A DNA stretch of 35,053 nucleotides from Bacteroidota bacterium (GTDB lineage: Bacteria; Bacteroidota; Rhodothermia; Rhodothermales; JAHQVL01). Position 1 is the first letter of the stretch. Each line of letters begins with the position of its first letter. A model generated the notes under the pieces. That model was not told the DNA's origin. It saw only the letters and a program-made list of their open reading frames with translations, and ran no database searches. The position numbers and the translations under genes were made by a program. Below, one piece after another: positions 16,255-23,668 of this stretch. The stretch is taken from the NCBI GenBank assembly GCA_039111535.1, contig JBCCIM010000046.1, positions 1-35,053 on the forward strand, written 5' to 3'.

Positions 16255-18717
16255 ATGCAAGCACTACTTGAATCTACATTATTATCGGCCAACATGAGCC
16301 CCTGGATTGCCAATCTGATGCTCCTGTTTTTCAAAGGTGTATTGGTACTTTCTGCAACATGGATTATTGCTTACGCTTTGCGGGGCAGTGCTGCTGCTGT
16401 GCGCTATACTGTATGGTGCGCCGGCCTCTTGAGCCTGATGCTGCTCCCGGTCCTTTCCAGCGTGCTTCCGGCATGGCACCTCGATTACCTTGCTGACCTA
16501 TCTGTTGAAGAAATCGACAGGGCTGTGACTACAACACCGCCGGCTGATGCTATCCCAATGCCCTCCGTCACAGAAGAGGCCTTGCCTCCTGATGTTGATT
16601 CATCAGACGAAGAAGCTTTGTTGCCACCCACGCAATCCGCTACACCTGATGGGGCAGATACGTCTTGGGCTGCCAGCCTTTCAGCCTACTTTAAAGGGCT
16701 GAATTTTCACTGGACAACGTGGGCATTTGTGATCTGGTTGTTGGGCGTTTTTGTAGCCCTGACGCGGCTTGCTCTGGCACACGCCGGCGCTACGCTCCTC
16801 GTCCGTAAATCGGAACTCGTACACGACGAAGACTGGCAATTGCTGGCAGAGCGGGTAACGAAGCGCCTGGGTATTGAAGGGTATGTGCGCCTGCGCAAAA
16901 GTGCCTGGACTGCCGTGCCGATGAGTGTTGGTATTCTGCGGCCTGTTGTCGTTTTACCTGAAAATGCCAATGAATGGGATGAAGCGCAGCGCCGCACCGT
17001 AATGTACCACGAGATGGCCCATGTGAAGCGACGCGATTGCCTTTTACATCTGTTGACACAAATTACCTGTGCGCTCTACTGGTTCAATCCGCTGGTCTGG
17101 GTTGCTGCCCGACAGTTGATGATTGAGCGTGAAAGAGCCTGCGATGATCTGGTACTGGAAGCCGGCGTGGAAGCTGCCAGTTATGCTGAAACATTGCTCC
17201 AGACTGCCCGGCAGATAAAAAGTGCTGAGTGGTCGAACCTCGCTACCCTTTCCATGGCCCGTCAGTCTCAACTTGAAGGCCGCCTACTTTCGATACTAGA
17301 TCCTATGCGTAGAAGAAACTTAAACAAAGCCAGCCTTGTGCTCTCTGTATTTATGGTTGCCTGTATTGTACTGCCATTGGCGGTAATGCAGCCGGCAACT
17401 GCCCAACGGGTATCCGATATTCCCCAGTCAATTGCCAGTGCGCCGGCTGTAGCGCCTGTATTACCGGGAATTACCAGCGCAGCACCTGTATTTGCGCCAA
17501 CACCAAACCGTTTGGCTTCTCCCGTACCAGTAATTGTCCCAACAAACCCTGCCGCAGCTCCTGTGGCGACGTTGCCTGACAGGTATCCTGCCAGTCCTGC
17601 ACCAGTAATGCTGCCGGGACCAATTGCCACCTTTCCCGGGAAAATCAGTGAATCCGATATGTTAATGTCTGATGTGATGATTGACTCACTGTCAATCGAC
17701 CAGATCATTCAGTTGCGTAAATACGGGATTGATGCTGATTTCATCACAGAACTGAAGGAGCTTGGATATACCGAGCTATCGTATTCAACCCTGGTTCGCC
17801 TTGGGAAGTATGGTGCAAGAGCCTCGTACATCAGAAAGATGCGCGACGCCGGCTATACAACCCAGAGCCTGGATGCGTACGCAGAAATGAGCAAGTATGG
17901 CGTGAATCCTGATTATGTTGCGATGATCAATGAGCTGGGATACACAGGCCTATCCGCTGATGAACTGACTAGACTCTCTAAATATGGCGTTGATCTTGAG
18001 CTTGTTGAAATGCTTGACGCGTATGGGTATGACAACCTTGACGTAGACGACCTCGTGAATGCCCGGAAGTATGGTGTGCAGCCTGATCTAATCGAAGCGT
18101 TGGGCAAATATGATTACAAAAACCTCGACCTTGACGATCTGATTCGAGCCAGTAAGTACGGCGTCAATGCACGGACACTCGATTGGATGAATGAAAACGG
18201 TTATGGTGACGCAAGCCTGAATGATGTCATAGATGCCTCGAAATATGGCGTGCGCCCTGATCTGGCGTCAGATCTAAAAGAAGCCGGGTATGATCTTTCA
18301 CTGGATGAATTGATTCAGGCAAGCAAATATGGTGTAAGTGGTAGCCTGGTTAAATCGCTTAATAGCTACGGCTATGAGAACCTGACGGCTGATGAGCTGA
18401 TCAGTGCGAGCAAGTACGGCGTGCAAGATCGTGTGATGGAATCGTTGATCAAATACGGCTACCGCGACTTATCGTTGAATGAAGTGATTTCGCTATCGAA
18501 GTACGGCGTAGACAACCGATATCTGCAGGAAATGAGCGAGTTAGGTATGGACCTTGACGCTGATGACCTGATTCGAATGCGCAAATACGGTGTGGATGCC
18601 CGGTACATTAAAGAACTCAAAGCCGCCGGCATCGACGAAATCTCTGTCGAAAAGTTGATCGATATGCGCAAGCATGGTGTAGATGCCGACTTCATCAAGT
18701 CTCTCAAAGACAACTAA
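16255..18717 (+). CDS. M56 (BlaR1-like) membrane metalloprotease with 12 periplasmic 29-residue repeats
   Basis: 820 residues. Transmembrane segments lie at about 18-42, 48-72, 154-178 and 358-378. The zinc protease motif is H252-E-M-A-H256, with a further acidic ligand candidate in ERERACDD (291-298), as in BlaR1/MecR1. A Pro/Ala-rich linker (about 385-470) follows the last membrane segment. From residue 478 to the end there are 12 tandem repeats of 29 residues with consensus -LS-DELI--SKYGV----I--L---GY-, in place of the penicillin-binding sensor domain. By family logic, a signal on the periplasmic repeats activates the cytoplasmic-side protease and removes the upstream repressor. The repeat region is rich in Asp, Tyr and Lys and predicted helical (two short helices per unit). 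The ligand is unknown. Confidence 0.92.
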   Translation: MQALLESTLLSANMSPWIANLMLLFFKGVLVLSATWIIAYALRGSAAAVRYTVWCAGLLSLMLLPVLSSVLPAWHLDYLADLSVEEIDRAVTTTPPADAIPMPSVTEEALPPDVDSSDEEALLPPTQSATPDGADTSWAASLSAYFKGLNFHWTTWAFVIWLLGVFVALTRLALAHAGATLLVRKSELVHDEDWQLLAERVTKRLGIEGYVRLRKSAWTAVPMSVGILRPVVVLPENANEWDEAQRRTVMYHEMAHVKRRDCLLHLLTQITCALYWFNPLVWVAARQLMIERERACDDLVLEAGVEAASYAETLLQTARQIKSAEWSNLATLSMARQSQLEGRLLSILDPMRRRNLNKASLVLSVFMVACIVLPLAVMQPATAQRVSDIPQSIASAPAVAPVLPGITSAAPVFAPTPNRLASPVPVIVPTNPAAAPVATLPDRYPASPAPVMLPGPIATFPGKISESDMLMSDVMIDSLSIDQIIQLRKYGIDADFITELKELGYTELSYSTLVRLGKYGARASYIRKMRDAGYTTQSLDAYAEMSKYGVNPDYVAMINELGYTGLSADELTRLSKYGVDLELVEMLDAYGYDNLDVDDLVNARKYGVQPDLIEALGKYDYKNLDLDDLIRASKYGVNARTLDWMNENGYGDASLNDVIDASKYGVRPDLASDLKEAGYDLSLDELIQASKYGVSGSLVKSLNSYGYENLTADELISASKYGVQDRVMESLIKYGYRDLSLNEVISLSKYGVDNRYLQEMSELGMDLDADDLIRMRKYGVDARYIKELKAAGIDEISVEKLIDMRKHGVDADFIKSLKDN
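17686..18714 (+). repeat. Twelve tandem 29-residue (87-base) coding repeats, KYGV type
   Basis: Units begin with SLSIDQIIQLRKYGIDADF and end with EISVEKLIDMRKHGVDADF. Lengths are 29 residues, with units 8 and 11 one residue shorter and the last one truncated. The near-invariant core is KYG-V/I, followed about 12 residues later by GY. At the base level the units are diverged, so this is an old protein repeat rather than a recent DNA expansion. Confidence 0.9.
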
Positions 18718-18792
18718 CGTACAAACACGTTAGGCTGCAGTGTACCCTGTCGGAAGATGTACATGCTGCAACACACAAACCTGACTGGTTCA

Positions 18793-20001
18793 ATGAAAAG
18801 AACATTATACGCCCTTGCAACCCTTTTACTGATGGGTGGGGCAACAACACAATACCTGGCAAATGCTGCGTCTAATGAAGCAGATACACAGCCGGCCCAA
18901 TCGACCCGCTCAGCGGACATCACGGGTACCTGGATTGCTGAATTCCAGGAGCACAAGTGGCGCGGCGTTTCTGAAACGCTTTGGATTACCATGCGTGCCA
19001 ACACGAAACGCGACCGTCACGGCTTTAATTTCACCATTCCGCTCAAGGACCTTGATGGTTTGGCTATTTCTCGCGGGCACAACGGGAAATCGAGCGTTGC
19101 GTTTCAACTGCCGCGCGAAGCTGGCGTGTTTGCCTTCGATGGCCAGTTTGTGGATGACGCTGGCTCAGGGACGTTCGATTTTACGATAAGCGAAACGTAT
19201 GTCCGCGACATGGGCCGGCTTGGGTACAAGTCGCTCGGACAAGACAAGTTGCTCCAATTGGCGATCCACGACGTGACGACCAGCTTCGTTAAAGAACTCG
19301 ACAAACTCGGATTTGCCGATCTGAGTTACGATGATCTGCTGGCCTCTGCCATTCACGGATTGACGCCGGAATATATCCGCGATATTCGCCGGTTTGGATA
19401 CAAAGATATTACCCATGATGAGTTTATCGCGATGCGCATTCATGGCGTCACCGTCGAGTATATCGAAGAAATGGCTGCCCTTGGGTTTAGCGACCTGCCT
19501 TATGATGAACTATTGGCTGCACGTATCCATGGCGTATCTACCGATTTTGTTGGGGAATTTCAGGAGATCGGTTTCAACCTGAAATCGCTCGACAAGCTTG
19601 TTGAGTTGCGTATCCATGGTGTGAGCCCGGCCTACGTACAATCATTTGTAGATGCCGGCTATGACAATGCACCGCTGAAGGAATACGTGCAGATGCGTAT
19701 TCATGGCGTGAGCGAGCAGTTTGTTGAGACAATGGGGAAACTGGGATATGACAACGTATCGATGGACAAGCTGGTCGAGATGAAAATCCACGGTGTGACC
19801 AGTTCGTACGTTTCCGAACTGGCAGATCTGGGCTATAAAAATATTCCGGTCAACAAGCTCGTTGAGATGCGCATTCATGGTGTAAGCGCGTCATTCGTAC
19901 GCGAAGTAAAAGAAGCCGGCTACACCCCGCGCGTGAACAAGCTTATTGAAATGCGTATCCACGGCGTGAGTCCACGCATGTTGAAGGCAACCAAAGGATA
20001 G
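18793..20001 (+). CDS. Secreted protein with beta-rich N-domain and 29-residue IHGV repeats
   Basis: 402 residues from ATG 18793, chosen because it opens a clean signal peptide (MKRTLYALATLLLMGGATTQ, cleavage near ANA). An in-frame ATG at 18757 adds 12 residues. Residues about 40-130 are a beta-rich domain (ITGTWIAEFQEHKWRG, IPLKDLDGL, REAGVFAFDGQF, GSGTFDF). From residue 147 to the end come eight full repeats and one partial repeat of 29 residues. Their consensus is D-LVEMRIHGVS--YV-EL--LGY-, clearly the same fold as the KYGV repeats in the preceding M56 protein, with IHG replacing KYG. It follows the protease gene by 75 bases with no terminator between. It could be the protease's ligand, inhibitor or regulated output. 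Homologous repeat proteins beside M56 genes exist in other phyla as far as I recall, but no function is known to me. Confidence 0.85.
   Translation: MKRTLYALATLLLMGGATTQYLANAASNEADTQPAQSTRSADITGTWIAEFQEHKWRGVSETLWITMRANTKRDRHGFNFTIPLKDLDGLAISRGHNGKSSVAFQLPREAGVFAFDGQFVDDAGSGTFDFTISETYVRDMGRLGYKSLGQDKLLQLAIHDVTTSFVKELDKLGFADLSYDDLLASAIHGLTPEYIRDIRRFGYKDITHDEFIAMRIHGVTVEYIEEMAALGFSDLPYDELLAARIHGVSTDFVGEFQEIGFNLKSLDKLVELRIHGVSPAYVQSFVDAGYDNAPLKEYVQMRIHGVSEQFVETMGKLGYDNVSMDKLVEMKIHGVTSSYVSELADLGYKNIPVNKLVEMRIHGVSASFVREVKEAGYTPRVNKLIEMRIHGVSPRMLKATKG
19231..19998 (+). repeat. Tandem 29-residue coding repeats, IHGV type
   Basis: Eight full units and a 24-residue final unit with near-invariant IHGV (first unit IHDV, second IHGL), and GY or GF about 12 residues later. 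The period equals that of the KYGV repeats in the upstream gene. The beta-domain ends in a half unit (YVRDMGRLGYK) just before the first repeat. Confidence 0.9.
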
Positions 20002-20004
20002 GCT

Positions 20005-20023
20005 GTATTCAGCACCTGAATAC
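20005..20023 (+). other. Hairpin directly after the IHGV-repeat gene
   Basis: GTATTCAG (20005-20012) and CTGAATAC (20016-20023) pair perfectly around CAC, four bases after the stop codon. It is stacked against the larger hairpin at 20025-20055 and may form part of a double terminator or an mRNA 3'-end stabiliser. Confidence 0.5.
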
Positions 20024-20024
20024 A

Positions 20025-20055
20025 AATAAGGCCGGCTACCATAGCCGGCCTTATT
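20025..20055. terminator. Bidirectional 14-bp hairpin closing the BlaI/M56/repeat operon
   Basis: AATAAGGCCGGCTA (20025-20038) and TAGCCGGCCTTATT (20042-20055) pair perfectly around CCA, followed by AATTTT on the plus strand and preceded by T-rich sequence for the minus strand. It lies between converging genes. Confidence 0.85.
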
Positions 20056-20067
20056 AATTTTCAGCAC

Positions 20068-20799
20068 CTAGCGGAAAAAGAAACGGGCAAGTAGTACCAG
20101 ATCCGGCGAGCCGTCATCGACACCAATTCCGAATGCCGGCCTGAGTCGATTGCCGCCGTTTAGCCGGTAGTCCGCGCCAAACGTTAGCAGTGCACTGTCC
20201 ATGTCTGTCAGAAAGTTGAGTTCTGCAAGAAATTGCAGATCAGGATCTGTTTGCCAGACGAGGCCGCCGGCAAGGCGCAGGGAATAGTCGTAATCATCAC
20301 CCTGTTCGAGGAATTCGATGCCAAACACACCCGTAATGGCAAGGGTAGGGTTTGTGGCATGACGGAGTGCCCCAAACACCCTGACATCAACGTCCCCCTG
20401 TCCAACGTCTTCATCACCTACAGGAAGGGTGAGTCCACCGCCCACGGATATGTCCGTGTTGTTATCTGACGAAATCAGGTACCGGCCCGTAACGCCTATG
20501 TCTGAGAGGCCGTTGAGATTGTCACCAAATTCCCGATCCACCGAGATATAAACAAGATCGACGCCCAGTTCAAAAGCCCGGCCAAGCCGAAATCCCAACT
20601 GCGCGCCGACATCAAGCACATTGGCGCCGTCGAAGTCGGCATAGTTCAGGCCGGCATCCCCATAAAAGCCGCCAACATGTGAGCCGTCTCTGAAAAAATT
20701 TTGAAATGTTCTTGCATCAGGTTGCGCTTCTGCTGTCAATGCAAAACTAAGCAGGATACCGCAATAAAGCAGTCTTTGCATAATTCGAATTATTCCCAT
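20068..20799 (-). CDS. Outer-membrane beta-barrel protein, hypothetical
   Basis: 243 residues with a signal peptide (MQRLLYCGILLSFALTAEAQ, cleavage after AEA) and alternating strand-like segments ending in LVLLARFFFR, the aromatic C-terminus of a barrel. Repeated turns such as GGGLTLPVGDEDVGQGDVDV and TFGADYRLNGGNRLRPAFGIG resemble small transporter-like or OmpW/opacity-type barrels, but no family is confidently recognised. Either ATG 20799 or ATG 20781 can start it; the second gives a more usual signal peptide. It converges on the repeat-protein gene, sharing the hairpin at 20025-20055. Confidence 0.7.
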   Translation of the reverse strand: MGIIRIMQRLLYCGILLSFALTAEAQPDARTFQNFFRDGSHVGGFYGDAGLNYADFDGANVLDVGAQLGFRLGRAFELGVDLVYISVDREFGDNLNGLSDIGVTGRYLISSDNNTDISVGGGLTLPVGDEDVGQGDVDVRVFGALRHATNPTLAITGVFGIEFLEQGDDYDYSLRLAGGLVWQTDPDLQFLAELNFLTDMDSALLTFGADYRLNGGNRLRPAFGIGVDDGSPDLVLLARFFFR

Positions 20800-20929
20800 T
20801 GATGGAAGTGGACTCGCAAGATACGGTAGGTGTGGTAAAGAAGGGGTCCTTTTCTGCAGGATACCTCCATAACCGGGCCATTTTGCGATGCCTTTCTGCT
20901 ATGGTTCGAATATGAGGAGCTAATCTGCT

Positions 20930-21509
20930 AAATTGAGTTAATTGACCACCAAACCAGCGCTGGCCCCAGTGATGGCGCCAACCTCGGCGGCCTTGATGGT
21001 GTGCAGACCTGCACTACCAGAAACTGGGTGTTGCGGCAGGGCAGGGGCATCGCGACTGGAAGGCTTACCTTAACACCGTTGCTATGGGAGACTAAGTCGG
21101 CGTTGACGCACGCGACCGCATTGGCTCCGGACCCTGGTATAACGCGAAAGGCGTTGAAGTTGCCAGCAGCGTTGCCAACCTCCACAGGGATAATAATAAC
21201 CTGACCAAAGCCACTGTACTTACGGAAATAGGCGATGAAATGAATGGCCGGGGAGATGACCCCAACCGGCATGACATCCTTACAGGCGCTGAGCTTGATG
21301 GTACAGCGTTCGACGGGGAAGGAGACAGCACGTGTTCAAACTGGATGATTAACGGCGAAGGAAGCGCGCTGGTAGGACATCACGACCGCACAGGCGGTGG
21401 CGATAATCCCACTTCGTGGCATTCAGCCCACGGCTCCCGTGGATGCAGCCAGCAAAACCTGCAAGACACAGGGGGCGATGGCCTTTTCTATTGTTTTGCT
21501 GCGGACTGA
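20930..21509 (+). pseudogene. Decayed secreted lectin-like (DUF1554/C-type-lectin-fold-like) domain gene
   Basis: Three pieces together give one recognisable extracellular domain. DGANLGGLDG is read in the frame of 20971. The next piece, ADLHYQKLGVAAGQGHRDWKAYLNTVAMGD, is in the frame of 21003. A third piece in that same frame (VDARDRIGSGPWYNAKG, DNNNLTKATVLTE, NGRGDDPNRHDILTG, CSNWM, GHHDR, SRGCSQQNLQDTGGDGLFYCFA) runs to TGA 21507-21509. The first two are separated by a frameshift near 20998-21004, and the last two by an in-frame TAA at 21093-21095. A stop at 20929 removes the N-terminus and there is no start codon or signal peptide. The conserved residues, paired Cys and length of about 180 residues match domains seen in secreted proteins annotated as lectin. 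The strong terminator at 21552-21594 is still intact, suggesting recent loss. The family name is less certain than the decay. Confidence 0.75.
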
Positions 21510-21551
21510 TATGGGTCTGCATACGAATCAACAGCTTTGTTGATATCGCAT

Positions 21552-21594
21552 CGGGGATGTAGGCGCAATCCAGCGCCTGGATCCCCGTTTTTTT
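21552..21594 (+). terminator. Rho-independent terminator after the lectin-like pseudogene
   Basis: CGGGGAT(gt)AGGCGC (21552-21566) pairs with GCGCCT(gg)ATCCCCG (21573-21587) around six bases, with one 2x2 internal mismatch, followed by seven T residues (21588-21594). It is the most canonical terminator in the window, 43 bases after the broken gene's stop. Confidence 0.85.
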
Positions 21595-21627
21595 GCTCCA
21601 TTAATTGCCCAGAGCCCGTTACATCAC

Positions 21628-22470
21628 TTATTGCGATACAGCCTGCTGCGTGTACACGGGCGCGAGCCGGAAACAAGAAGATGAGGAGTAATGACAGAGT
21701 TCAAACGAAGTATCGAGTTGGGAGACGGTTTCGGACTGCCCCAGGAACAGGTATCCGTCGTGGTGGAGATATTTCTTAACGTTGCCCAGGATTTTCTTCT
21801 TGGTGTCATTTTCGAAATAGATAAGCACGTTGCGCATCAGGATAATGTCCATCGCAGGAGTGTAGGCCGGCCATGGTTGTACAAGGTTGGCTGTTTCGAA
21901 GGTTACCATGGTGCGTATGGCTTCTTTCACGCGCCATCCTTGCCCATCTTGCTCAAAATATATCAGGAAATTGGCCGGCAAGCCGCGCTCTACTTCAAAT
22001 TGAGAGTATTGTCCTGCACGTGCTTTTTCGAGAATGGGCGCTGAGATATCAGTTGCATAAATGTAGATGTGCCAGTTTCGCAGTTCAGGGAAGTATTCCC
22101 GCAGCATCATGGCGATGCTATACGGCTCCTGTCCACTTGAGCAGGCTGCGCTCCAGATATTCAAGCTACGGGCCTCGCTCCGTGCTTTGATGAGGGCCGG
22201 CAGCACCGTGGTACGCAACACATCGAACGGTGCATCATCCCTAAAAAAGAATGTCTCGTGGATGGTAAGGACATTAATGACTTCCTGAATGAGCTGCGGC
22301 GTAGGCTGCCATCTCAAACGGATGATAAGTTCATCAATGTTCTGGAGATTCCTTTGCTTCAACACGGGCTTTAGCCGCGCATTGATGAGGTACATTTTCT
22401 CTTCATACAGCGAGATTCCACTTTCCCGCTGCACGAGGGTTCTCAGGAATTCAAAATCTTGCGGCTTCAT
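21628..22470 (-). CDS. cheR: Chemotaxis protein methyltransferase CheR
   Basis: 280 residues from ATG 22470 (MKPQDFEFLRTLVQRESGI). The frame extends to 22533 but only into cheB. CheR adds methyl groups from S-adenosylmethionine to glutamates of chemoreceptors. The N-terminal helical domain (ESGISLYEEKMYLINARLKPVLK) and the SAM domain are intact: NIWSAACSSGQEPYSIAMML (motif I), YATDISAPILEKARAGQY, and MDIILMRNVLIYF followed by YLFLGQSETV. It overlaps the end of cheB by 20 bases, which implies translational coupling. No pentapeptide-binding tether site can be judged in the neighbouring receptor, which ends NIVAQFKY. Confidence 0.97.
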   Translation of the reverse strand: MKPQDFEFLRTLVQRESGISLYEEKMYLINARLKPVLKQRNLQNIDELIIRLRWQPTPQLIQEVINVLTIHETFFFRDDAPFDVLRTTVLPALIKARSEARSLNIWSAACSSGQEPYSIAMMLREYFPELRNWHIYIYATDISAPILEKARAGQYSQFEVERGLPANFLIYFEQDGQGWRVKEAIRTMVTFETANLVQPWPAYTPAMDIILMRNVLIYFENDTKKKILGNVKKYLHHDGYLFLGQSETVSQLDTSFELCHYSSSSCFRLAPVYTQQAVSQ

Positions 22471-23563
22471 TGTATTCCGGTTGATAGGTATATGACCGAG
22501 TGTTGCGTGCTGTCCGTTGGACAATTTCATCACCCATTCGGGCCAGAGGAATCAGCGTATCGGTAAGGCCGGCGCGAGCGACAGCACCAGGCATGCCCCA
22601 AACCACAGAACTGGCTTCGTCCTGTGCAATCAGGGTACCGCCGGCGTCCACAATGTGTCGGCTACCTTCCAGACCGTCTTTTCCCATACCTGTTAACATG
22701 ACTGCAAGGACGTTGGCACCAAAAGCGCGCGCTACCGACCTGAATAAAACGTTTACAGAAGGCCTGCAGCCCACCTCAGGCGTATCTTTGCTTGTACTGA
22801 TAATAACCTGTCCCATGGCTTTGCGGACTGTCATGTGGAATCCGCCAGCGGCTACCCAAGCCCCCCCTTTGTATAAGACGTCGCCCGGCCGGCATTCCTT
22901 TACATCAAGTTCTGAAATCGTATCCAGCCGATCCGCAAGGTTCTTGGTAAACAACGGCGGCATGTGCTGGACAATTACAATCGGAATAGGAAAATCAGCC
23001 GGGAAGCTTGGGAAAATTTTGACAAGGGCATCTGGGCCCCCCGTTGATACCCCAATCGCTACGCAGTCGATATGCTTCGGCTTGATATGCGTGTTTGAGC
23101 GAGGGCGTAACGATTCGAACCCCTTCTGTACTGCAGGGATTCGGATGTGAGGGGTCTGGATTTGGTGGTGAATGGCCTTGATTTTAGGAACCAGGCTTCT
23201 GGCTATCAAGGATTTGCTCTCCTCAAAGTCTCGTGCGCCAGACGGCTTCTCAATAAAATCGGCAGCTCCAAGTTCAAGGGCTTGGATGGTTGAGGCTGCT
23301 GCGTTTTCATTGTGCGCCGTAAAAACAATAATTGGTGTTTTGGGCCGCATGTTTTTCATGATGCGCAGGGCATCAATGCCGTCCATGTCTGGCAGGTTGA
23401 TATCCAGGAGAATGAGGTCTGGATCGAGTTGGTCAACCTTTCGAAGCGCAATCAGGCCATTGGGAGCGGTGCTGGCAACACCTATCTCGGGATCTTCCTC
23501 AAGCGCCTTTTTGATGAGCCGGCGTTCCAGTACTGATTCATCGACAATAAGTACCTGAATCAT
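22451..23563 (-). CDS. cheB: Chemotaxis response regulator protein-glutamate methylesterase CheB
   Basis: 370 residues. Receiver domain: residues 1-120 with phosphoacceptor D54 (LILLDINLPD), the acidic site D8-E9 and K106 (EKPSG). Then a 40-residue linker, then the methylesterase domain (165-355) with the catalytic triad S173 (GVSTGGP), H200 (VQHMPP) and D296 (MGKDG). It removes methyl groups from receptors, and deamidates them in many species, when phosphorylated by CheA. The start ATG 23563 is just before the first beta-strand of the receiver (MIQVLIVDES). It lies 105 bases after the receptor gene and overlaps cheR. Confidence 0.97.
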   Translation of the reverse strand: MIQVLIVDESVLERRLIKKALEEDPEIGVASTAPNGLIALRKVDQLDPDLILLDINLPDMDGIDALRIMKNMRPKTPIIVFTAHNENAAASTIQALELGAADFIEKPSGARDFEESKSLIARSLVPKIKAIHHQIQTPHIRIPAVQKGFESLRPRSNTHIKPKHIDCVAIGVSTGGPDALVKIFPSFPADFPIPIVIVQHMPPLFTKNLADRLDTISELDVKECRPGDVLYKGGAWVAAGGFHMTVRKAMGQVIISTSKDTPEVGCRPSVNVLFRSVARAFGANVLAVMLTGMGKDGLEGSRHIVDAGGTLIAQDEASSVVWGMPGAVARAGLTDTLIPLARMGDEIVQRTARNTRSYTYQPEYNEAARF

Positions 23564-23668
23564 AGTAACGAATCCTCACTGGGATTTAAGGATGAGGGAT
23601 GTGTACAGCCCCGGGCCAAATAGCAATGGCAGACAGCATCAGCAGCCTGCCATTGCCCCGTGTTCAGC

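Noticed and set aside
17686-18714. Tandem 87-base periodicity considered as a CRISPR-like or satellite array
   Set aside because: The period is a multiple of three, the frame is open throughout, and the units encode a conserved protein repeat with diverged bases.
22500-23150. 216-codon plus-strand frame opposite cheB
   Set aside because: Antisense shadow caused by codon bias; cheB is unambiguous.
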